Of a DNA stretch of 57,433 bases, positions 20,769 to 29,244 are shown one piece after another. Made by a program: the position numbers and the translations under genes. The stretch covers positions 1 through 57,433 of the forward strand of contig JAFGPS010000124.1 of NCBI GenBank assembly GCA_016936075.1, in the 5' to 3' direction. Below the pieces are notes generated by a model that searched no databases, was not told the origin of the DNA, and saw nothing but the letters and a program-made list of their open reading frames with translations. How positions within the stretch are numbered: position 1 is the first letter of the stretch; each line of letters starts with the position of its first letter. Source of the stretch: Sedimentisphaerales bacterium. GTDB taxonomy: Bacteria > Planctomycetota > Phycisphaerae > Sedimentisphaerales > Anaerobacaceae.

Positions 20769-21923
20769 ATGAAAAAGATAGAGGAAAATTCAGTTGATAT
20801 TGAAAAGTGGATGAAACTCATCCGAGCGGATGGTGTAGGTCCTGTATCATTTGCAAAATTGCTCAAGCGTTTCGGCTCAATCGATATAATTCTGGGAGCG
20901 TCTGTTAGTGAGTTGACGAAAACTGAAGGCATAGGTTTTAAAACAGCCGAACGTATAGCTGCTACTCGTGACAAATTCGACGCGGCTAAAGAGCTTGAAC
21001 TTGCTCAGAAACTTGGTGTATGGATAGTCAATTCGGATGATGAGCGTTACCCAGTTGCACTGAAACAGATTTACGACCCGCCGCCAGTACTTTATGTTAA
21101 AGGCACTCTGACACGAGCGGACAATCTGGCAATTTCCATTGTAGGTTCAAGGCAATGCAGTTTATATGGCCAGGAGCAATCTTCTCGCTTTGCGCATTTT
21201 TTGAGCTCTTCCGGTTTTACAGTTTGTTCAGGTATGGCTCGCGGAATAGATACAGCCGCACATCAGGGAGCATTATCAGCCGGTGGAAGAACTATCGCGG
21301 TGCAAGGCTGCGGCCTTTCTCACATATTCCCTCCTGAAAATAAAAAACTCTTCAAGCTTATTTCCGAATCAGGTGCTTGTATCAGCGAATTGCCTCTGAG
21401 TTACGAGCCAATTTCCACGAACTTCCCGGCCCGTAATAGAATTATCGCAGGTCTGTCACTCGGGACAATCGTTATCGAAGCAGCATTGCGTTCCGGTGCA
21501 TTGCTTACCTCGGATGCTGCTATTAATTACAATCGCGAAGTTATGGCAGTTCCCGGAAAAATCGATTCGCCGCTAAGTAGAGGCGCACATCAATTGATAA
21601 AACAGGGAGCGAAACTAATTGAATCGGTCGAAGATGTTATGGAAGCTCTCGGTTATTACGGCGAGCAATTGAACAAACACGCAAGTAAAGCCACTCAAAA
21701 AGCTAAAGAAGAAATTGAAAAACCTTTATTTGATTTAGAACAATTGAACTTAAACAACGACGAAAAAGCAATATTAGATTGTCTCGACAAAGAACCAACA
21801 CACATCGAACAGATTATCGCCCAGACATCCCTGACCGCCGGAAGCGTAAACGCGAGTTTAATTTCATTACGCCTAAAAAGCCTGATAAAACAACTTCCCG
21901 GGAGCTTATTTGTAAAACGCTAA
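20769..21923 (+). CDS. dprA: DNA-processing protein DprA (Smf)
   Basis: 384 residues. The start at 20769 is preferred to a TTG at 20757 because GGAG lies 6 bases before it. The N-terminal part (about 15-70) is a helix-hairpin-helix/SAM-like region (FAKLLKRFGSIDIIL, TEGIGFKTAERIA). The central Rossmann domain binds single-stranded DNA and RecA, with IVGSRQCSLYG, SGMARGIDTAAHQGAL, and PARNRIIAGLSLGTIVIEA. A winged-helix-like tail follows (about 320-384). DprA loads RecA on incoming DNA during transformation. It is divergent from prfB. Confidence 0.95.
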   Translation: MKKIEENSVDIEKWMKLIRADGVGPVSFAKLLKRFGSIDIILGASVSELTKTEGIGFKTAERIAATRDKFDAAKELELAQKLGVWIVNSDDERYPVALKQIYDPPPVLYVKGTLTRADNLAISIVGSRQCSLYGQEQSSRFAHFLSSSGFTVCSGMARGIDTAAHQGALSAGGRTIAVQGCGLSHIFPPENKKLFKLISESGACISELPLSYEPISTNFPARNRIIAGLSLGTIVIEAALRSGALLTSDAAINYNREVMAVPGKIDSPLSRGAHQLIKQGAKLIESVEDVMEALGYYGEQLNKHASKATQKAKEEIEKPLFDLEQLNLNNDEKAILDCLDKEPTHIEQIIAQTSLTAGSVNASLISLRLKSLIKQLPGSLFVKR

Positions 21924-22077
21924 AATATTTAGCATAATTTTTGAAAAAAAGAGAAATTCATGTAACGGATTTATGATTTATACGTCTTTATTATAGACGA
22001 ATAATTTTTTTGGGTATATATGAGATAATCGTTTGTAATTTATCTACTTGCCTTTATACAAGAAAAAGGAATCAAAA

Positions 22078-22929
22078 ATGTTTAGAATTCTTTTAATAAT
22101 CGCATGTCTTTTGATTATATCCGGCTGCAAAGGTACAAGCCGGACAAACGAGGTAACAGTAAAATTTCTTGATGTATATGTTACACAGCAAAGCGAAAAT
22201 GAAGAGATTGATAAGGATTGGCTGGATAATACACTAACGTATATAAGCGAAAATCATCTATCTGAGCAGGAAGCTCTGAAGTTATGGCGGGAAATATTGG
22301 ATTCGAATCCACCAAAGTCAAAGGAAATCATCGTAAGATTAATGATGTCAGCACCTATTACAGCCCCCTACAATCCATATTTAAGCACGGACTCCTTTCG
22401 TGCTGGAGCGGCTTCATTGCTCGAGCAATTGCAGCAGGATTTTGAGGATTGCCAGAACCACGAAGCGATGATGCTTGCCAAGATTCAGTTAGGTAAATTG
22501 TACTGCTCAGGACAATTTGGTTCAGAAGAGTTTGAGAAAGCTACAACGTTGTGGTGGGAAGTACTCAATGTGCCGGAAGAAGAAATCGTTTTCGATAATC
22601 CAAGACACGAGTATCTGAATCTCGATGCAATTGCTAAAGCTAAAGGCCGTATTACAATCAGAGGTCTGCCTGAAGATGAAGAAAAAAGGCAAACTTTAAT
22701 CGAAGAAGCTCAGCATTCGGTGGATTTAGAATATAGGGAGAAATTATTGCGGGATCGTCAAAGCAATATAAACTCCCTGAGACGTGCAGCAATAGAACAA
22801 TTAACCTATGACTTAGTCGAACCTGAAATTCGTCGTAGAACTCGCCAAAGATTAGCATATTTGCAACAACAAAGACCAGATGATAGTTTTTATCTGGAGA
22901 CAATAGATAACTTAATTGCTGGATTGTAA
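22078..22929 (+). CDS. Lipoprotein of unknown function
   Basis: 283 residues from the ATG at 22078, which has AAAGGA upstream; a TTG ten codons earlier lacks this. Residues 1-17 form a lipoprotein signal (LLIISGC). The mature part is alpha-helical and rich in Glu/Arg/Gln, with tetratricopeptide-like stretches (about 100-165: KIQLGKLYCSGQFGSEEFEK) and a charged C-terminal coil (about 200-275). I do not recognise the family. It is followed by a second small lipoprotein gene 71 bases on. Confidence 0.7.
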   Translation: MFRILLIIACLLIISGCKGTSRTNEVTVKFLDVYVTQQSENEEIDKDWLDNTLTYISENHLSEQEALKLWREILDSNPPKSKEIIVRLMMSAPITAPYNPYLSTDSFRAGAASLLEQLQQDFEDCQNHEAMMLAKIQLGKLYCSGQFGSEEFEKATTLWWEVLNVPEEEIVFDNPRHEYLNLDAIAKAKGRITIRGLPEDEEKRQTLIEEAQHSVDLEYREKLLRDRQSNINSLRRAAIEQLTYDLVEPEIRRRTRQRLAYLQQQRPDDSFYLETIDNLIAGL

Positions 22930-23000
22930 TCCTATAATTGAAGTTATTAAATGTTCATACGCAAGAAGAAATTGGAATATAAGTTCATAGGAGAATAGAA

Positions 23001-23291
23001 ATGTCAAAAAAAGGTATTTTATCGGTCATCGTGATTCTTGTTTGTTTAATCTTATTTTCAGGTTGCGATAAGAAGACCGTGGAGCAGATGCAATCAGAGT
23101 TGGACCAAGTAAAAGCAACTCTTGATAAAACGCAAGCCGAACTTGATACTGCAAAAATTCGACTCGAAAAAGCTGAAAAATTGAAGCAGGAATATGACAT
23201 ATTATACGTAGTAAATCAGAATCTGGAAGGTCAACTTAAGGGACAAAAAGCGCAAGTGCAACAATTGGCAGATAGAATCGCTCGATATTAG
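23001..23291 (+). CDS. Small coiled-coil lipoprotein, probably truncated by a TAG
   Basis: 96 residues. A lipoprotein signal with LILFSGC (about 16-22) is followed by one continuous heptad coiled coil (QSELDQVKATLDKTQAELD onward). The frame stops at a TAG (23289-23291), but the codons after it continue the coil in the same frame for 12 residues (ETIKTLQQEIQK) to a TAA at 23328-23330. The TAG therefore looks like a recent nonsense change, or a read-through point. An Lpp-like periplasmic spacer role is possible but unproven. AGGAG lies upstream of the ATG. Confidence 0.75.
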   Translation: MSKKGILSVIVILVCLILFSGCDKKTVEQMQSELDQVKATLDKTQAELDTAKIRLEKAEKLKQEYDILYVVNQNLEGQLKGQKAQVQQLADRIARY

Positions 23292-23443
23292 GAAACAATT
23301 AAAACACTCCAGCAGGAAATACAGAAATAAATTTCGTGAATTTTAATATTTGATATTTCCTTCAATAAAAGTTATTGTTTCCTTATGTTATCGAATAGTA
23401 GGCAAAAACTACTTTACCTGAAAACACGAAAAAGGAGATAGAT

Positions 23444-24850
23444 ATGGCTGGAATGGGACGACGTGAATTTCTCAAAACACTCGGAGCCGGAGCATGCGGA
23501 GCAATTTTAGGAGGATGTGTTTCCGGTTTGAATAAGTCACAAACCTCGAAAAACAAACCCAATTTTGTAATACTTTTTGCAGATGATATGGGTTACGGCG
23601 ACTGGAATCGCGGTGGACATCCTACTATAAAAACGCCAAACATGAATAAAATGGCTGACGAGGGAATTCAGCTTACCCAATTTTACAGCGGCAATCCAGT
23701 TTGCTCGCCTTCCCGCTCGGCGCTTCTGACAGGAAGAAACTGTATCAGAACTGGTGTGATAAATGTATTCTTCCCGAATAACGACATGGGAATGAATCCC
23801 AAAGAAATCACAATCGCCGATGCTCTCAAGCCGCTTGGTTATTCTACTGCCTGTATTGGTAAATGGCACCTTGGGGATAGGCCGGAATACAGGCCGCTTA
23901 GACAGGGTTTCGACTATTATTATGGGATACTCTACAGTAATGATATGACCAATCCTGATATTCATCGTAATGATGAGGTAATAGAACATCCGACTGACCA
24001 GACTACTTTGACAAAACGATATACAAACGAAGCAATAAAGTTCATCGAAGAGCATAAAGATGAGCCGTTTTTCGTATATCTGCCTTATACTTTTCCGCAT
24101 ATACCGCTATATGCATCTGAGGATTTCCTTGATACATCCATGCGCGGCTTATTTGGTGATACAATTCAGGAACTTGACTGGAGTGTAGGAGAGATAAATA
24201 AAACACTCAAAAAGCTTGGATTAGCGGAAAATACTCTCGTGATATTTACCAGTGATAACGGTCCATGGATAACGCAAAATCAGAATGGAGGTTCTGCCGG
24301 ACTTTTGCGAGGAGCCAAGGGCGATACTTGGGAAGGCGGCATGCGCGAGCCATTTATCGCGAAATGGCCGGGAAAAATACCTCCAGGGAAAATTTCCATG
24401 GAAGTTTCGTCAACGCTCGATTTCTTCCCAACGATAGTTAAACTTGCAGGTGGAAATTTGCCTGATGATAGACCTTATGACGGCGTAGATATGATGCCGG
24501 TACTTGAAGGAAAGAAAGGCTCCGAGCGTACAATTTTCTACTATAGTGCTCATCATCTGGACGCAGTAAGAAAAGGTAAATGGAAACTGCACTTCAGATA
24601 TTACGACCATTCTAAAGGCGGATATGTAGTAGCACGTAACTGGGTAACACCTGAAAATCCTTTGCTTTTCGACTTAAACGCTGATCCATCAGAAAAATAT
24701 GATGTAGCTCGAAGGAATCCTGATGTTGTTAAGGACCTTATTTCAACGGTTGAGCAATATAAGAAAGAGATTGAAGATAAAGGCGAAAACAAAGACTTAA
24801 TCGATTGGTTTATTGCTGGAAACCATCAGAGAAGAACGCCCAGGAGATAG
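23444..24850 (+). CDS. Sulfatase (type I, formylglycine-dependent), arylsulfatase-like
   Basis: 468 residues. GRREFLKTLGAGACG at the N-terminus is a twin-arginine-like (RR.FLK) signal, followed by ILGGC, a possible lipobox. The sulfatase core starts at residue 38 with NFVILFADDMGYGD (metal Asp 47/48). The formylglycine signature CSPSR is at 87-91, followed by LLTGR; KWHLGD and FTSDNGPW carry further active-site residues. It hydrolyses sulfate esters, probably of algal or animal polysaccharides, in the periplasm. The maturase is not in this window. AAGGAG precedes the ATG. The substrate is unknown. Confidence 0.93.
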   Translation: MAGMGRREFLKTLGAGACGAILGGCVSGLNKSQTSKNKPNFVILFADDMGYGDWNRGGHPTIKTPNMNKMADEGIQLTQFYSGNPVCSPSRSALLTGRNCIRTGVINVFFPNNDMGMNPKEITIADALKPLGYSTACIGKWHLGDRPEYRPLRQGFDYYYGILYSNDMTNPDIHRNDEVIEHPTDQTTLTKRYTNEAIKFIEEHKDEPFFVYLPYTFPHIPLYASEDFLDTSMRGLFGDTIQELDWSVGEINKTLKKLGLAENTLVIFTSDNGPWITQNQNGGSAGLLRGAKGDTWEGGMREPFIAKWPGKIPPGKISMEVSSTLDFFPTIVKLAGGNLPDDRPYDGVDMMPVLEGKKGSERTIFYYSAHHLDAVRKGKWKLHFRYYDHSKGGYVVARNWVTPENPLLFDLNADPSEKYDVARRNPDVVKDLISTVEQYKKEIEDKGENKDLIDWFIAGNHQRRTPRR

Positions 24851-24926
24851 ATATTTATAGTATCTATTTCGATGCTTTAATTAAAACACTTTTTAATAAC
24901 TGGTAAACGAATGAAGTTTATTACAA

Positions 24927-25415
24927 TTAAACTTTCATTCCTGATACAGTTGTTTCAAAAACCATTTTGCCGTCAACTATGCCCTGTACATTGGTTGTTA
25001 CGTATGATGTGCGTGCTTTTTTCTTAAACTTAACAATTTTTCCAAGAAGATAAAGTCTTTTGCCCGGCTCGATTACAGAACGGAATTTTGTATTGTCTAT
25101 ACCTGAAAAACCGATAAAGCCATCTTCCTGAAAAATCTGTTTGACAAAGAAACTTAATAATTGAGCGGCACATTCAACCATAATAACTCCGGGCATCAAC
25201 GGTCGACCTGGAATATGGCCTCGAACCCAGAATTCATTTTCTGTAACATCTTTGTAACCCAAAATGAGTTGCTTTTCCTTATCGAACCATTGTATGCCGT
25301 CAAGCTGCTGCATTTCATAGCTCTGGGGATTTACTTTACAAATCGCTTCTTGATCAAAGACAGGCTCTGCATTGAGATCTATCTTCGACAAATCAAATAA
25401 TAGTACCGGAGGCAT
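24927..25415 (-). CDS. 3-hydroxyacyl-ACP dehydratase FabZ/FabA-like
   Basis: 162 residues with the hot-dog fold. The signature GHIPGRPLMPGVIMVE (about 65-80) has the catalytic His and the LMPG turn of FabZ, and the Glu/Asp acid lies just after in VECAAQL. The N-terminal 50 residues (PVLLFDLSKID...) are longer than in housekeeping FabZ, as in the variant dehydratases of planctomycetes. No other fatty acid genes are adjacent, so a role in a special lipid pathway is possible. Confidence 0.85.
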   Translation of the reverse strand: MPPVLLFDLSKIDLNAEPVFDQEAICKVNPQSYEMQQLDGIQWFDKEKQLILGYKDVTENEFWVRGHIPGRPLMPGVIMVECAAQLLSFFVKQIFQEDGFIGFSGIDNTKFRSVIEPGKRLYLLGKIVKFKKKARTSYVTTNVQGIVDGKMVFETTVSGMKV

Positions 25416-25449
25416 AATATAAAATTAAAATTCCTTAAATTAAGATACA

Positions 25450-25505
25450 AGACCACAGACTTAGGATTAGGAATTTGTTTTATAACAATCCCGAGTATGT
25501 GGTCT
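25450..25505. other. Long imperfect hairpin between Hc1-like and FabZ-like genes
   Basis: AGACCACA (25450-25457) and TGTGGTCT (25498-25505) are perfect inverted copies. Inside them GGATT (25464-25468) pairs with AATCC (25487-25491). On the minus strand the hairpin starts 22 bases past the Hc1-like stop codon. No clear T-run follows, so it is either a weak terminator or a 3'-stabilising element. Confidence 0.4.
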
Positions 25506-25526
25506 TTGATCTATGTTCTTTTTTAA

Positions 25527-25700
25527 TTATTCGGCTGATCTGGCTTCAAGAACTTTATTTCTTACAAGCTGAGAAGCTTGTTTGATTTTCTGCATTTGTT
25601 TGCGAACTCTTGTTCCAGCAGCTTTGTTTCCACCTTCTGCTTTGCCAATATCAGTTTCAATTTCATTGACCAAAACTTTCAAATCTTCGTACTCTTGCAT
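25527..25700 (-). CDS. Histone H1-like protein (Hc1 family)
   Basis: 57 residues from the ATG at 25700, which has a perfect GGAGGT 7 bases upstream; a start 5 codons earlier has none. The small alpha-helical protein carries the Hc1 core KAEGGNKAAGTRVRK (about 20-34), close to chlamydial Hc1 KAEKGNKAA..RVR. It lacks the long lysine-rich tail of Hc1, so only the N-terminal helical domain is present. It probably compacts or bridges DNA. The strong RBS suggests high expression. Confidence 0.82.
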   Translation of the reverse strand: MQEYEDLKVLVNEIETDIGKAEGGNKAAGTRVRKQMQKIKQASQLVRNKVLEARSAE

Positions 25701-25829
25701 CAGAGTTACCTCCACAAAATTCGGTTTTTATTGTTAAAACAAGGTTAAAACGACCAAAACTTAACTTCCATGACAAGTTTTGTCAAAGAAAAAAGCCTTT
25801 TTTTACAAAAAAAACAATATTTTTCTTTA

Positions 25830-26306
25830 TTAAGCGGTCAATTTCTTCGTTAATTCCGCAATTCTTTTACCTCTTCGAATACATTGTGTTTCAACTCTTT
25901 TATCTGGTTTACCAATAGAAACAGGACCATAATGATCGCCTTTTGCATCCCCCTGAACGACCATTCCGCTTATGAGCATTGCTTCTATAATGCCCATAAT
26001 AGTTGTTTCATTTCCTCCAGCTATATTTGCAGAACTGGAAAAAGCGGCGCCAACCTTACCGTCAAGTTGGCCATGTCTGCTTACTAAATCATCAATTAAT
26101 TGTTTTACAGGCGCAGCCATTTGACCATAATACGTAGGTGAACCAAGAACTATAGCATCATAACTAAATACTTCATCAGGACTTACATCACTTATTGACT
26201 TACATTCTGTAGGAAGTTCCGAATCCTTCATGGATTTAGCAATTATCTGAGCCATTTCCTTCGTATTGCCGCTTCTCGAATAATAAATTACTATTCCTTT
26301 TGCCAT
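25830..26306 (-). CDS. Flavodoxin/NAD(P)H:quinone oxidoreductase family protein (WrbA-like)
   Basis: 158 residues. The FMN phosphate-binding loop YYSRSGNTKEMAQ is at 8-20; GSPTYYGQMAAPVKQ and AAFSSSANIAGGNET form the other FMN contacts. This matches the WrbA-type flavodoxin fold, which reduces quinones by two electrons, although the N-terminal MAKGIVIYYS is also seen in electron-carrier flavodoxins. It stands alone on the minus strand. Confidence 0.87.
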   Translation of the reverse strand: MAKGIVIYYSRSGNTKEMAQIIAKSMKDSELPTECKSISDVSPDEVFSYDAIVLGSPTYYGQMAAPVKQLIDDLVSRHGQLDGKVGAAFSSSANIAGGNETTIMGIIEAMLISGMVVQGDAKGDHYGPVSIGKPDKRVETQCIRRGKRIAELTKKLTA

Positions 26307-26385
26307 AATTAATTCCTTTCTTTCTATAAACTCTCACAAAACTCATAAATATTTTAGTCTTGTGTCTTGAGTTTCAAATCAATTG

Positions 26386-27927
26386 TTAACGACGCAGATA
26401 TGCCAGTTTCTCTGGTAAAGGCACATTATTTCCGAATTTATCCTCACCATAACCGGCTTCTGCTAAAACCTTTATATCATTAATAACTCGTTTATCGCCT
26501 CTAAAAACAGCCGTCATATGAGATTCAACGTCAATTTTTCCCATCGCAAGAAGTCTGGCTAACTCATTTACGATTTTTTCCAGAACAGTTCCCTGCATTA
26601 AAGACGGTTCTTCTGGTAATTGTAAAGGCTGCTCATACAAAATCAACTTTGCACGCCCGGCCAGAGTAAGAACCAATCCCAAAACAATATCTTTGATATT
26701 ACCCTTTTGCAATTCCTCCGGAACCAGATTGAGACGAACAATTTCTTCGGTAAGCCAGCGGCGTTTTTGTGCGTTTATTTTCTCATTGGCACGGAACAAA
26801 TCAAGCGGCGAACCGGCATCATAAGTCTCATCCCCCATCTTCATCTGAACATTACTCCCATAGTGCATTACCAGCTTGGCAACAAGAGTAGAAGGGCGAA
26901 CATGAAAACCTCGATATTGCGGGACAGGAAGTTCGACTTCTCCTATTTCAGCATAACGTTTGAGTTTTTCCTGGCATAGATTAACCGCACAATCAATATA
27001 AAGACTGGCATGAGCAATAGAATAATTCATAAGTACAGACAGCAACTTGCTTTCCGGTACAAGCGTATCTTCATTCATTCTGGAACCACAAAGCTGCTTT
27101 GTTATATGTCTTTCATAATGATGAGCAAATAGAGTCGCTGTTCGCAAAAGATGTAAAACTACACTTATATGACCTCTGAGAACAGGAAGCTCCGGATCCA
27201 GGTCTGCCGCTTCTGTGCCGGAAACAAATGTATCATAAAGCGATTGAAGGTTGTGAAATCTCAATTGAAGACTTCTCATTTTCTCCTCGCTAACAGAATC
27301 CGCGACATACGAAGCATATTCTTCCGGTTTGGCACGAGCCGCGGCTCGAACATCCTTACTATCGGCAGCAAGATTCAAAAATGCAGTTGCAAGAAGAATC
27401 ACAGTTTCTGATACTTTTTCTATATGACGTCTTTCGCAAAGATGAGGAAGCTTGCCCTCAGGAAGATCTTCAGTGAATGATATATCATCGAGATTTTTAG
27501 GAACAAAACTCATTTCAAGTTTTGCAAATTCACTAAGCAGCTTACAGGACAGGTTTAAAAGCACTCCTGATACAAATTCGAGAGTCTCTTTAGTTTCTTT
27601 AACAAAATCTTTGCCAGTCGGCAAAAGATGATAATCAGGAAGTACATGCAAAACATGGAGTAATTCATAGCCAATTTCTGAAAAACCCTTCACAGCCGCT
27701 ATAAGGGTCCTGAATCGGCACCATGTGCAATTATGACCGGCTCCATAGGCATCAAGAAGTTCCTCGGCCTCCAATGATTGAGCAAGCAGTTCACCAAGAA
27801 AAGGACGTGTAATCTTTTCCTTGATGGATCTGCTATGACATAACATATTCGCAAGAGACATCAAGTTCCGCGAGCGTTCTGATATCAATTTCTTAAATTG
27901 TATTTCATCTATGACTTTTTCTGTCAT
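26386..27927 (-). CDS. Large helical protein with a C-terminal HPr-like domain
   Basis: 513 residues. Residues 1-330 are helical and unrecognised; CTWCRFRT near residue 66 is a CxxC. From about 335 to 425 an HPr-like domain is visible: GFHVRPSTLVAKL, where His342 matches the phosphorylated His of HPr (G.HARP), and the domain's closing helix and strand appear as IVLGLVLTLAGRAKLILYE. The tail (about 440-513) is again helical. Standard HPr is about 88 residues, so this is a fused regulator rather than a PTS carrier. No PTS enzyme is nearby. It may sense carbon or phosphate state; that is inference. Confidence 0.7.
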   Translation of the reverse strand: MTEKVIDEIQFKKLISERSRNLMSLANMLCHSRSIKEKITRPFLGELLAQSLEAEELLDAYGAGHNCTWCRFRTLIAAVKGFSEIGYELLHVLHVLPDYHLLPTGKDFVKETKETLEFVSGVLLNLSCKLLSEFAKLEMSFVPKNLDDISFTEDLPEGKLPHLCERRHIEKVSETVILLATAFLNLAADSKDVRAAARAKPEEYASYVADSVSEEKMRSLQLRFHNLQSLYDTFVSGTEAADLDPELPVLRGHISVVLHLLRTATLFAHHYERHITKQLCGSRMNEDTLVPESKLLSVLMNYSIAHASLYIDCAVNLCQEKLKRYAEIGEVELPVPQYRGFHVRPSTLVAKLVMHYGSNVQMKMGDETYDAGSPLDLFRANEKINAQKRRWLTEEIVRLNLVPEELQKGNIKDIVLGLVLTLAGRAKLILYEQPLQLPEEPSLMQGTVLEKIVNELARLLAMGKIDVESHMTAVFRGDKRVINDIKVLAEAGYGEDKFGNNVPLPEKLAYLRR

Positions 27928-28006
27928 TCAATTTTTCCCTTATTGGCGTAAAGTGTACAGCAAATATCGTACAGGTTTTTGACTTTGATAAATCTGAACG
28001 CTAAAT

Positions 28007-28900
28007 TTAATTTTCTAATGTATAAATATCAGGCTCACCAAAATCTTCCGATATCTGAAAATCAAACACCTTTCCATCTATCTTCTCATTCATTTTAGCA
28101 TTGATAAATTTTATTTCATATTTATCTTTATTTTTGAAAGTTTCACCTTCCGGCTCAGTTGAATAAGCTGTTATCTTAACTGGTAAATTCAGCTTTTCAT
28201 CTATTACGCAGTCTATTTGGACATAATCATCCTTATACACTGAATTCGGCTTTACCTTTAATTGCACTTGAATTAATCCGCCGCCCCCAGGGGATTCCGA
28301 GTCACGAGTCACGAGAGCTATTTCAAATTCTTCCTTCAAACGATCTGTTTTCGAAAAACCAACTATCGGAAGTTTTGTACTTATTAATTCAAATACGTCT
28401 ACAGGTTTATTAGGTTCATCGGCACGAGCAAGCTGAGCATAATTGCAATGTTTTGATTCATAGTCTAATTGTATCAGCCAGAGACCTTTATATTTATCAT
28501 TTGTTCCTGGTAACGAACTACCATCGACAATAATGTATTGCTCCTCATATTTCTGCTCCTCGTCCTCATCCTGCTGCAAAGTCTGGAAATTTACCCGCAA
28601 TTTTGACATACCCTTTCCAGAGCCATTCGATTCTGAGTTATCTGATTTTGAATAATACAAAACTCCTTTTCGCAATGTTTGTGTATCCCAAACCGAAGGC
28701 TGAACGTATTTATACTCTATTTGACATTGATAAGATTGAAGCTCCTGAGTGCTTTTATTGAGTTTTTCAAGGATAGAATCAACTGATTCGTCGCTTGTTT
28801 CTCGACGCTCATCGCTCAAATTTTCGTTTGCTGAACTGCATGATACGCAAAACAAAAGCGAAAACACAAACATTGTTTGAATTATTCTCATAGTTTTCAT
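28007..28900 (-). CDS. LolA-like lipoprotein
   Basis: 297 residues. A lipoprotein signal ends at FCVSC. The body has the outline of the LolA/LolB beta-sheet fold: a helix SILEKLNKSTQELQSYQC, then strands including YKYVQPSVWDTQTLRKGVLYY, and near 230-250 the IDEKLNLPVKITAYSTEPEGE strand pair typical of DUF-type outer-membrane lipoprotein sorting proteins. Planctomycetes have many diverged copies with unknown cargo. An acidic patch (QQDEDEEQKYEEQ) lies mid-protein. It is divergent from the LRR genes. Confidence 0.65.
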   Translation of the reverse strand: MKTMRIIQTMFVFSLLFCVSCSSANENLSDERRETSDESVDSILEKLNKSTQELQSYQCQIEYKYVQPSVWDTQTLRKGVLYYSKSDNSESNGSGKGMSKLRVNFQTLQQDEDEEQKYEEQYIIVDGSSLPGTNDKYKGLWLIQLDYESKHCNYAQLARADEPNKPVDVFELISTKLPIVGFSKTDRLKEEFEIALVTRDSESPGGGGLIQVQLKVKPNSVYKDDYVQIDCVIDEKLNLPVKITAYSTEPEGETFKNKDKYEIKFINAKMNEKIDGKVFDFQISEDFGEPDIYTLEN

Positions 28901-29244
28901 ATATTTGACCTTAAAAATTAAAAGACCACTTTTTTCGATAGCAACAAGCGTGCAGCCTGGAACATACAGACTTTCCAGTAACCTATCCGCTGTACTCTAA
29001 AATATTAAAAGATTTTAGCAAAGAATAGAATAAATGTAAAATTTAAAGAATTTCATATAGCAAGATATGTTTTTTCGCTCAAAAAAGTTATTTCAATAAA
29101 AAAACTATTTTTTAACGGAATTTTTGTAACAAATTAATTCATTCAACGTCTATAAACAATAACCGGAGTCGTATTTATAAAATCAGGGTTTTAAGCTAAC
29201 TAATGGTTATAGTCAAATTAAGAAATCAATTTTAAGGAGTAAAA
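28901..29244. other. Intergenic gap between divergent genes
   Basis: 344 bases without a credible open frame. It must hold divergent promoters for the LolA-like gene and the LRR gene pair, but I see no convincing -35/-10 pair. A TTTTTTCGCTCAAAAAA stretch and A/T runs are the only structure. AAGGAG stands just before the LRR start. Confidence 0.4.
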
